From Flavobacteriales bacterium UBA3376 (lineage in GTDB: Bacteria; Bacteroidota; Bacteroidia; Flavobacteriales; Weeksellaceae), in assembly GCA_002359055.1 (NCBI GenBank), contig DEQC01000107.1, positions 1-5,464 on the forward strand: 5,464 nt of DNA, in the 5' to 3' direction. Below the pieces are notes generated by a model. The model was not told where the DNA came from. It saw nothing but the letters and a program-made list of their open reading frames with translations, and searched no databases. A program made the translations under genes and the position numbers. Within the stretch, counting starts at the first letter, position 1, and every line of letters begins with the position of its first letter. This document shows positions 1-5,147 of the stretch, one piece after another.

Positions 1-30
1 GTCAATTGAAAATAATGTTGATTAAATTCT

Positions 31-38
31 TACATTTA
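31..38 (+). promoter_or_regulatory. Possible -7 promoter box for the glutamate-synthase-like gene
   Basis: TACATTTA matches seven of eight positions of the Bacteroidota -7 consensus TAnnTTTG. A TTG at 6-8 lies 22 bases upstream and could be a weak -33 element. The leader to the start codon at 68 would be about 20-25 bases and is A-rich with no strong Shine-Dalgarno sequence. AT-rich DNA gives such matches easily, so this is a tentative call. Confidence 0.3.
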
Positions 39-67
39 TAGTTCAATTAACACTAAAAAGAACAAGT

Positions 68-1675
68 ATGCGCAAACAATTTGTTGTAGTTACAAGCATA
101 TTGATACTAATAACCTTCGGTTTGGGTTATTTCATGAATCCCAATTGGTATGTTTTCTTAGGAATTTTATTGATTTTGGTTTTTATGGGTTACCAAGACA
201 TGTATCAAAAAAAACAAACCATTCGTAGGATTTATCCGTTATTAGGTCGATTGCGATATGTTTTAGAAGAATTACGTCCCAAGTTTTATCAGTATTTTAT
301 AGAATCAGATATAGATGGTCGACCATTTCATAGAGTGGATCGTTCGACGATTTACCAAAGGGCAAAAAAAGAATTAGAGACCATTCCATTTGGGACACAA
401 TTAGATGTTTATGCCGAAGGTTACGAGTGGATTTGTCATTCGGTCGCACCCAAAGCTTTTGAAACTTTGAATCACGATCCGCGATTTATCGTTGGAAACA
501 AAGATTGTAAACAACCTTATTCCTCCAGTGTTTTAAATATTTCTGCCATGAGTTTTGGGTCGTTGAGTGCTAATGCCGTAGAAGCTTTGAATGGAGGCGC
601 TAAAATCGGTGGATTTGCACACAATACAGGTGAAGGAGGTATTAGCTCTTATCATTTGAAACAAGGAGGTGATTTGATTTGGCAAATTGGAACTGGATAT
701 TTTGGATGTAGAAATGATGATGGAACTTTCAATCCTGATTTATTTGCTGAAAAGTCTAAAATTCCACAAGTTAAAATGATTGAACTAAAGATTTCACAAG
801 GTGCAAAACCTGGTCATGGTGGAATTTTGCCCGCTTCAAAAAATTCCGAAGAAATTGCCGCAATTCGCCATGTAAAACCTCACACGAAAATAGCTTCACC
901 GCCATTTCATTCAGCATTCGATACACCTTTAGAAATGATTCAATTCATTCAAAAGTTAAGAGAATTATCGGATGGGAAACCCATTGGTTTTAAGATCTGT
1001 ATTGGTCATAAAAGTGAATTTATGGCAATTTGTAAAGCCATGAAACATTTGGATATTTATCCAGATTTTATAACCATCGATGGTGGAGAAGGAGGAACGG
1101 GTGCTGCGCCTCAGGAATTTTCGAATTATGTTGGTGCGCCTATGATTGATGGTTTGGCGTTTGTTCAAAATGTTTTGGTGGGAATGGGCATTAGAAAACA
1201 TGTAAAACTCATTGCTTCTGGAAAAGTTTCCTCAGGTTTTCATATTGCGAGAGCAATTGCTTTGGGAGCCGATGGATGTTATTCGGCTCGTGCCATGATG
1301 ATGGCAATTGGTTGTATTCAAGCTTTGTTGTGCAATACCAATCGCTGTCCCACTGGAATTACTACTCAAGATCCAAAGTTGACCATAGGTTTGGTAGTGG
1401 ATGATAAAAAGGTGAGATTGGCCAATTATCATAGAAAAGTTATCGAAAGTTTTGTTGAATTATTAGGTGCTTCCGGACTCGATGAAGCGAAAAATTTGAC
1501 GCGTTCGCATATTTATCGAAGAATTTCTTTGAATGAAATGATTACATACGAAGGTTTGTTTCCTTCTGCTAAACCTGGCTCTATGCTCGAAGGTGAAATG
1601 CAAGAAAAATATAAAGAAGATTGGGCAAATGCCGATATCAATCGTTGGGGAATTCCAATTCCTGAAATTGAATGA
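68..1675 (+). CDS. Membrane-anchored FMN-binding glutamate synthase family protein (stand-alone GltB synthase domain)
   Basis: This 535-residue protein carries the FMN and iron-sulfur synthase domain of glutamate synthase large subunits. Two hydrophobic helices (about residues 5-22 and 27-41) come first, followed by a family-specific linker (about 50-130) and the barrel domain (about 150-490). Visible motifs are MSFGSLS (161-167), NTGEGG (186-191), KISQGAKPGHGG (241-252) and DGGEGGTGAAP (338-348). Cysteines 416, 422 and 427 have the C-x5-C-x4-C spacing of the 3Fe-4S ligands of GltS. The N-terminal glutaminase domain (with its catalytic cysteine) and the C-terminal GXGXG domain of the roughly 1500-residue GltB are both absent, so it cannot release ammonia from glutamine itself. 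Its length and architecture resemble Bacillus YerD-like proteins, whose substrate is unclear. The first Met is chosen because the next one (residue 23) would remove the first helix. Family is certain; reaction and electron donor are not. Confidence 0.93.
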   Translation: MRKQFVVVTSILILITFGLGYFMNPNWYVFLGILLILVFMGYQDMYQKKQTIRRIYPLLGRLRYVLEELRPKFYQYFIESDIDGRPFHRVDRSTIYQRAKKELETIPFGTQLDVYAEGYEWICHSVAPKAFETLNHDPRFIVGNKDCKQPYSSSVLNISAMSFGSLSANAVEALNGGAKIGGFAHNTGEGGISSYHLKQGGDLIWQIGTGYFGCRNDDGTFNPDLFAEKSKIPQVKMIELKISQGAKPGHGGILPASKNSEEIAAIRHVKPHTKIASPPFHSAFDTPLEMIQFIQKLRELSDGKPIGFKICIGHKSEFMAICKAMKHLDIYPDFITIDGGEGGTGAAPQEFSNYVGAPMIDGLAFVQNVLVGMGIRKHVKLIASGKVSSGFHIARAIALGADGCYSARAMMMAIGCIQALLCNTNRCPTGITTQDPKLTIGLVVDDKKVRLANYHRKVIESFVELLGASGLDEAKNLTRSHIYRRISLNEMITYEGLFPSAKPGSMLEGEMQEKYKEDWANADINRWGIPIPEIE

Positions 1676-1687
1676 TATTTTCAATAT

Positions 1688-1719
1688 AAAAGTAGAGTCA
1701 AAAAACTCTACTTTTTTTT
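1688..1719. terminator. Bidirectional intrinsic terminator between convergent genes
   Basis: A perfect 11-bp stem pairs 1688-1698 with 1705-1715 around a six-base loop (CAAAAA). On the plus strand the stem runs into eight T residues (1712-1719), a classic Rho-independent terminator placed 12 bases after the stop codon of the glutamate-synthase-like gene. On the minus strand the same hairpin ends in TTTT followed by AT-rich sequence and lies about 22 bases past the stop codon of the lipocalin-like gene, so it can serve both transcripts, probably better on the plus strand. Confidence 0.88.
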
Positions 1720-1737
1720 GTATTTAATTTGAAAGTT

Positions 1738-2475
1738 TTATTCAGCTAATTTTCTGCATTCAATTGTATTGATTCCATCAGTTGTAGAAGTTAAAATCAT
1801 TCTATTTTTATCGCCAACGACAGAATAAATTGTCATCTCATCATTGTCTAAATTCAACCTAAATTCATCGTCAAAAAACCAAGTTCCACTTTTGATCACA
1901 GGATTTCCTTCAATGACTTCAGAGCGTTGATAAGTAAAATCATTGTTGAATTTGAACCAAGTATTTTCCAGATTTTCAGCCAAAGTTTTGTCTTCTATGG
2001 TATCGAATTTCTGACTGATGATCTGCCAAGTTCCTGAAGTGATAATTTCAGTCAAGGCTTCTGAAGATTTTTCTGTAGGAATAAAAATATAATGTATCAA
2101 CCCAATTTTAAATCCACCATCATCCACATAATTCAATTCCAACCCCAACTCGCTTATTTCATCGACTCTTGCTCTGTATTTGGCTCTGCTCTCAGAGAAA
2201 TATATGAAAGAATTTTCTTCATTATAAGTCCATTTTCCTTTGGTGATACTTCCCATTGAACCTGGCATTTCGTATGAACCATCTTTGTTGAAAATCACCC
2301 AACTGTCCCTGATTTTGGATTCGTCCTCATGTTCTACGCGTTCTCCTTGTGGAGTGATGTTGTAAGCGATGTTCCAAGTGTCGGCTGTCAATAATTCTAT
2401 GACTTCTTCTTTAGTTAATTGGGTTTGAGAAAAAACTGTGAATGGTAATACTATAAATAAGATTTTCTTTAACAT
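1738..2475 (-). CDS. Secreted protein with two tandem lipocalin-like repeats, function unknown
   Basis: This 245-residue protein begins with a signal peptide (KK, a hydrophobic core, likely cleavage after Ser16, before QTQL). The mature part looks like two copies of one beta-rich unit. Copy 1 has TADTW (30-34), WVIFNKDGSY (59-68) and GKWTYNEENSFIYFS (80-94). Copy 2 has TSGTW (146-150), TWFKFNNDFTY (172-182) and GTWFFDDEFRLNLDN (197-211). This order of Trp-containing start, phi-x-F-[NK]-x-D-x-[ST]-Y strand and G-x-W strand is typical of Bacteroidota lipocalin-like proteins, which are usually single-domain. There is no lipobox cysteine, so it is likely periplasmic or exported and not lipid-anchored. 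It is the last gene of the minus-strand cluster, 11 bases after prmC. No ligand can be inferred. The gene is well supported; the fold assignment is by pattern only. Confidence 0.85.
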   Translation of the reverse strand: MLKKILFIVLPFTVFSQTQLTKEEVIELLTADTWNIAYNITPQGERVEHEDESKIRDSWVIFNKDGSYEMPGSMGSITKGKWTYNEENSFIYFSESRAKYRARVDEISELGLELNYVDDGGFKIGLIHYIFIPTEKSSEALTEIITSGTWQIISQKFDTIEDKTLAENLENTWFKFNNDFTYQRSEVIEGNPVIKSGTWFFDDEFRLNLDNDEMTIYSVVGDKNRMILTSTTDGINTIECRKLAE

Positions 2476-2486
2476 GTTACAAGAGT

Positions 2487-3350
2487 TTAATTAATTGTTT
2501 TGAGCGTATGGGCACAGATCATTCGATCATTTCCAGAAATATCTTTTTTAAGCTCAACAACTTCAAAATTCCCTAAAAACAAATCTCGGGTTTCTTCGGC
2601 AAGGTGCTGATTAATTTCGAGATAAATTTTACCTTCTTTCTTTAAATTATTCTGAGCAAATTCTATGATTTTTTTATAGAAAATCAATGGGTCGTTGTCC
2701 GGAACAAATAAAGCAATTTCAGGTTCGAACTTGGTGACATTTTCATCCATTGAATGACTTTCTTCGTTGGCAATGTAAGGCGGATTGCTAACGATTATAT
2801 CAAATTTCCCTAAATGATCGATGTTATCATTTAGAAAATCAACTTTTTTAAAATCGATGTGCGTATGATGATACTCGGCATTGATTTTTGCTAAATCCAA
2901 AGCTTTTTGAGAAATGTCAATGGCGGTAACTTTTGCTTCTTTGAGATTTTTCTTTAAAACGATTGGAATGCAGCCACTTCCTGTGCCTAAATCAATGATG
3001 TTGACGAAAGAATATTTTACATCGGTCAAAATCCATTCGATCAATTCTTCTGTTTCTGGTCGAGGAATCAATACATTCTCATTGACAAAAAACCTCATTC
3101 CATAGAATTCAGTTTCTCCCAAAATGTATTGTATAGGTTTTCCGTATTTTAAATCCAATAGTTTTAGATGAAACAACAATTTTCTTTCATTGAATTCATA
3201 CCATTCTTCGTTCAAAGCCAACTTCAAAATAGATTGAGGTTTGCCGATGATTTTTTCAGCTATCCAAAAGAATATAGTATCGATTTCACCTTCAGAATAT
3301 CTTGAATTCAACTCTTTGTGGTAAAGATTTTTTAATTCTGAAAGTTTCAT
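2487..3350 (-). CDS. prmC: Peptide chain release factor N5-glutamine methyltransferase (PrmC/HemK)
   Basis: PrmC transfers a methyl group from S-adenosylmethionine to the glutamine of the GGQ motif in release factors RF1 and RF2, improving translation termination in the cytoplasm. The 287-residue length is normal. An N-terminal helical release-factor-binding domain (about 1-75) is followed by the conserved linker QYILGETEFYG (74-84) and IPRPETE (95-101). A Rossmann methyltransferase fold carries the SAM-binding DLGTGSG (120-126) and acidic Asp145, which likely contacts the ribose. The catalytic NPPY tetrapeptide is at 189-192, in the SNPPYI context typical of this family and not of DNA methyltransferases. 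Its start codon overlaps the stop of the upstream 67-residue gene in an ATGA (3347-3350), suggesting translational coupling. All key motifs are intact. Confidence 0.97.
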   Translation of the reverse strand: MKLSELKNLYHKELNSRYSEGEIDTIFFWIAEKIIGKPQSILKLALNEEWYEFNERKLLFHLKLLDLKYGKPIQYILGETEFYGMRFFVNENVLIPRPETEELIEWILTDVKYSFVNIIDLGTGSGCIPIVLKKNLKEAKVTAIDISQKALDLAKINAEYHHTHIDFKKVDFLNDNIDHLGKFDIIVSNPPYIANEESHSMDENVTKFEPEIALFVPDNDPLIFYKKIIEFAQNNLKKEGKIYLEINQHLAEETRDLFLGNFEVVELKKDISGNDRMICAHTLKTIN

Positions 3351-3550
3351 TGTTTGTAATCTTTAATCAATTTTATCAAAATACGTAAATTGATGTAGGT
3401 GAAAATGATGAAAAAAACCAGTATTGCGTATTTTAAATAAATATTTATGCCGGGATTGTTTAAATCCATGGTTCTTCTAACGACGATAAAAATACTGGCC
3501 GCGACTATAATTACATATAGTATTATTCTTAGAATTTTGTTTGTTTTCAT
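3347..3550 (-). CDS. Small two-helix membrane protein, function unknown
   Basis: This 67-residue protein consists almost entirely of two hydrophobic helices (about residues 7-24 and 39-57), joined by a short loop that starts with RRTMDLNNPG, and a basic C-terminal tail (KLIKDYKQ). It is not a recognised family. Three things support a real gene: the two-helix amphipathic layout, the 17-base gap after the beta-barrel gene, and the 4-base ATGA overlap with prmC. The basic N-terminus, the Arg pair after helix 1 and the basic tail give no clean topology by the positive-inside rule. It could be a small inner-membrane accessory protein. Its main role may equally be to couple translation to prmC. Confidence 0.72.
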   Translation of the reverse strand: MKTNKILRIILYVIIVAASIFIVVRRTMDLNNPGINIYLKYAILVFFIIFTYINLRILIKLIKDYKQ

Positions 3551-3567
3551 TAAATTTTTAAATGATT

Positions 3568-4086
3568 TTACAATGCAACACTTATACCAACAATGGGTCT
3601 CAAACCATTGGAGAAAATTCTTGAATCATCTTCTTTGTATAAAACATTGTACATTAAACCTGTGTAAAATTGAACTCTTCCAGTACTTCTGTATCCGCCT
3701 CCCAACCAAAGTGCATTTTCTTCAAAGTTTTCTGAATAGTTGCTGTCAACGCGATATTTAATATTTCCTGTATAATATTCGTAATGAGCTCTTAAGAAAA
3801 GTCCTTGAAAAGGATATGCATTCAAATATGGACCGATATTGAATAAATTCGTTTTCGAATATTTCCATTTCGAATATTGATAACCTGCAGAAATTCCCGC
3901 TTCGACTTGTGGAGTGATTTCATATCCTATAAAAGGTGAAATATTGAAATTAAATGAGTCGTTACTTCCCATACCTAAACCAATTCCACCACCTACTCGC
4001 CAATTATTTGTTTGGGTTTGAGTCGTTACTTGTGAAATAGCAAAGATCGAATAACTTAAGAAAATAGCTGTTAAAATTTTTTTCAT
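3568..4086 (-). CDS. Small outer-membrane beta-barrel protein
   Basis: This 172-residue protein has a signal peptide (MKK, a hydrophobic stretch, cleavage probably after Ser18). The mature chain is rich in alternating aromatic/hydrophobic and polar residues with Gly-rich turns, as in eight-stranded OmpA/OmpX-like barrels. Examples are WRVGGGIGLGMG (29-40), FNFNISPFIGYEI (46-58), VEAGISAGYQYS (61-72), FLRAHYEYYTG (97-107), ALWLGGGYRS (125-134), VQFYTGLMYNVLY (138-150) and LRPIVGISVAL (162-172). No OmpA peptidoglycan-binding domain follows. The chain ends in Leu instead of the common terminal Phe, which is tolerated in Bacteroidota barrels. It is the first gene of the probable operon leading to prmC. 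Ligand and function cannot be told from the sequence. The barrel class is well supported and the strand count is an estimate. Confidence 0.87.
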   Translation of the reverse strand: MKKILTAIFLSYSIFAISQVTTQTQTNNWRVGGGIGLGMGSNDSFNFNISPFIGYEITPQVEAGISAGYQYSKWKYSKTNLFNIGPYLNAYPFQGLFLRAHYEYYTGNIKYRVDSNYSENFEENALWLGGGYRSTGRVQFYTGLMYNVLYKEDDSRIFSNGLRPIVGISVAL

Positions 4087-4130
4087 TGGATTTAAGTTTA
4101 ATGATTCAAATTGTTGAATGATTGTTGCAG

Positions 4131-4138
4131 TAAAAATA
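4131..4138 (-). promoter_or_regulatory. Weak candidate -7 box for the beta-barrel/prmC cluster
   Basis: Read on the minus strand this is TATTTTTA, seven of eight positions of TAnnTTTG, about 45 bases upstream of the beta-barrel start at 4086. No clear TTTG -33 element is seen at the right distance. The 107-base gap 4087-4193 is the only stretch in the cluster long enough for a promoter, which is the main argument for placing one here. Confidence 0.22.
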
Positions 4139-4193
4139 CAAGAATTTAAATAGATTTGAGTGAATTAAAACTTTCATTCAATTGGTAAAAAAG

Positions 4194-4520
4194 TTATCCT
4201 CCAACTCTTTTGACTTTAAATCCTTGTTCTTTCAGATATTCCATGATTTTATCGCGATAATCTCCTTGAATGATGATGGTTTCATTTTTGTAAGAACCAC
4301 CAACTCCTAAAAGTTTTTTCAATTCTGAAGTCAATTGTTTGAAATCTTTGTCAGCACCAGTATATCCTTCTAAAATGGTTTGTGGTTTGCCTTTTCTCTT
4401 TTCGAATTTGCATAAAATCGGTTCATCTTGCAACCATAAACCACTTTCATTATCGGCTGAAGTTTCCGTTTCTTCTTGATGTTCAGGAAATAATTTTTTT
4501 AATTGATCTTTTAAGTCCAT
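4194..4520 (-). CDS. YciH-type SUI1-domain translation initiation factor (eIF1-like)
   Basis: This 108-residue cytoplasmic protein has a short acidic, low-complexity N-terminus (about 12-30, Glu/Thr/Ser-rich) and a SUI1 domain (about 37-106). The domain shows the basic KRKGKP segment (41-46), the helix DFKQLTSELKKLLG (59-72), and the signature GVGGSYKNETIIIQGDYRDKI (72-92), which matches the bacterial and archaeal SUI1 pattern GGS-x-K-...-I-x-QGDxR. It ends in FKVKRVGG, as is usual. Bacterial YciH-like proteins resemble eukaryotic eIF1 and have been linked to initiation fidelity and stress translation, but they are non-essential and their role outside E. coli is little known. The gene is divergent from the FKBP gene and 107 bases upstream of the beta-barrel gene, so it is probably its own transcription unit or loosely joined to the cluster. 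Confidence 0.94.
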   Translation of the reverse strand: MDLKDQLKKLFPEHQEETETSADNESGLWLQDEPILCKFEKRKGKPQTILEGYTGADKDFKQLTSELKKLLGVGGSYKNETIIIQGDYRDKIMEYLKEQGFKVKRVGG

Positions 4521-4563
4521 AAAGCAAAAGTAATAAAAAGAATGAAAGTATTTTTAATTGAAT

Positions 4564-4571
4564 TAAATTTG
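4564..4571 (+). promoter_or_regulatory. Candidate -7 promoter box for the FKBP gene
   Basis: TAAATTTG is a full match to TAnnTTTG, 23 bases before the FKBP start codon at 4595, which would give a leader of roughly 15-18 bases. No good TTTG appears around 4540-4545, so the -33 half is missing or degenerate. It lies within the 74-base divergent gap shared with the SUI1 gene. Confidence 0.38.
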
Positions 4572-4575
4572 AAAT

Positions 4576-4583
4576 CAAATATA
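4576..4583 (-). promoter_or_regulatory. Candidate -7 promoter box for the SUI1 gene
   Basis: Read on the minus strand this is TATATTTG, a full match to TAnnTTTG, 55 bases upstream of the SUI1 start at 4520. It sits almost back-to-back with the plus-strand box at 4564-4571, and together they form a dyad (4567-4580). A -33 element would fall inside the start of the FKBP gene and none is evident. A second match (TACTTTTG, 4525-4532) is too close to the start codon to act for this start. Confidence 0.3.
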
Positions 4584-4594
4584 AATTTAAATCA

Positions 4595-5032
4595 ATGGGC
4601 GTAATCGATTTACTTTTCAATCATAGAAAAGATATTTTAGAAAGAAATCTAACCGATGGTAGAATTTTTATGGCTGAAAATGCTGAGAAAGAAGGAGTCG
4701 TCACTTTGGACAGTGGACTGCAATATAGAGTCATAAAAGAAGGCGATGGGAGAAAACCAAAAGCGACCGATAGTGTGAAATGCCATTACCACGGAATCAA
4801 TATCAAAGGTGAGATTTTTGATAGTTCAATCGATAGAGGTTTGCCCGCAACTTTTCCATTGGACAGAGTTATCAAAGGTTGGACAGAAGGTTTGCAATTG
4901 ATGTCCGAAGGTAGTAAATACGAATTTGTGATTCCTCCACATTTAGCGTATGGTAAACAAAAACTAAGCAAAGAAATCGGACCGAATAGTACATTGATAT
5001 TCGAAGTGGAATTGATTGAAATCGTTGGATAA
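4595..5032 (+). CDS. Cytoplasmic FKBP-type peptidyl-prolyl cis-trans isomerase
   Basis: This 145-residue enzyme speeds cis-trans isomerisation of peptide bonds before proline during folding. A short N-terminal helical stretch with FMAENAEKEGV (25-35) and SGLQYRVI (40-47) is the hallmark of the Mip/FklB/FkpA branch. It is cut down here, since those proteins usually have a dimerisation domain of about 80-100 residues. The FKBP domain spans about 55-143. By alignment to FKBP12 the active-site residues are all present: Tyr65 (in HYHG), Phe75-Asp76 (in IFDSS), Trp96 (in VIKGW), Tyr119 (in PHLAYG) and Phe136 (in IFEVEL). No signal peptide or lipobox is seen, so it should act in the cytoplasm, unlike periplasmic FkpA or surface Mip. 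The Met at 4595 is used because a later one (residue 26) would cut into the conserved FMAENA segment. No clear terminator follows. Confidence 0.95.
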   Translation: MGVIDLLFNHRKDILERNLTDGRIFMAENAEKEGVVTLDSGLQYRVIKEGDGRKPKATDSVKCHYHGINIKGEIFDSSIDRGLPATFPLDRVIKGWTEGLQLMSEGSKYEFVIPPHLAYGKQKLSKEIGPNSTLIFEVELIEIVG

Positions 5033-5064
5033 ATCCGATAGTAGAACACTAAATTTTCAAGCTG

Positions 5065-5080
5065 TTTAGATTTTTCTAAA
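5065..5080. promoter_or_regulatory. Putative metalloregulator operator, site 1 (TTAGA-N4-TCTAA)
   Basis: TTTAGA and TCTAAA form a perfect dyad with six-base arms around TTTT. The core TTAG-N6-CTAA (5066-5079) has the same arm sequence and spacing as the DtxR/IdeR/MntR consensus TTAGG-N4-CCTAA, differing by one base per arm. It lies where the -33 element of the promoter with -7 box 5091-5098 would be, so a bound repressor would block polymerase. It has no T-tract after it, which argues against it being a terminator for the FKBP gene. Confidence 0.5.
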
Positions 5081-5090
5081 AGAATAGTTG

Positions 5091-5098
5091 TAAGTTTG
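5091..5098 (+). promoter_or_regulatory. Candidate -7 promoter box for the metal-binding lipoprotein gene
   Basis: TAAGTTTG is a full match to the Bacteroidota -7 consensus TAnnTTTG, 50 bases upstream of the start codon at 5148. The -33 position (around 5065-5069, TTTAG) is only a partial TTTG match and overlaps operator site 1. Transcription would start near 5104-5106, giving a leader of about 43 bases that contains site 2. Confidence 0.45.
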
Positions 5099-5109
5099 TA
5101 TATTAAAAA

Positions 5110-5123
5110 TTAGAATAATCTAA
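5110..5123. promoter_or_regulatory. Putative metalloregulator operator, site 2 (TTAGA-N4-TCTAA)
   Basis: TTAGA (5110-5114) and TCTAA (5119-5123) form a dyad around ATAA. The ten arm bases and the spacing are identical to site 1, and the two centres are 44 bases apart. It lies just downstream of the expected transcription start of the metal-transporter gene. The repeat of the same dyad with different central bases is what suggests a protein-binding site. Confidence 0.5.
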
Positions 5124-5147
5124 CTTATTTTGAAAGTAAATTTATTT

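Noticed and set aside
965..1684. Minus-strand open frames of 66-78 codons (965-1201, 1232-1432, 1463-1684)
   Set aside because: They lie antisense inside the conserved glutamate-synthase domain, have compositions typical of antisense shadows (His/Asn/Ile/Ser-rich), and show no recognisable motif.
2914..3105. Plus-strand 63-codon open frame
   Set aside because: Fully antisense to the SAM-binding and substrate part of prmC, whose protein motifs explain the sequence.
3447..3761. Plus-strand 104-codon open frame
   Set aside because: Antisense to the beta-barrel gene's 3' part and the small membrane gene; its His/Cys/Leu-rich composition is typical of a shadow and it spans the gap between two well-formed genes.
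4169..4195. Possible terminator after the SUI1 gene (AACTTT ... AAAGTT on the minus strand)
   Set aside because: Only six base pairs, all but one A-T, around a 15-base loop, overlapping the stop codon and with a short T run; too weak to call.
4786..5049. Minus-strand 87-codon open frame
   Set aside because: Antisense to the conserved FKBP domain and shows no motif of its own.
5041..5053. Third possible operator copy (TAG-N4-CTA at 5042-5051)
   Set aside because: Spacing between half-sites differs from the two matching dyads and the outer bases do not fit.
5065..5080. Reading the TTTAGA/TCTAAA hairpin as the FKBP terminator
   Set aside because: A six-base AT-rich stem with no following T-tract; the repeated copy at 5110-5123 fits an operator better.
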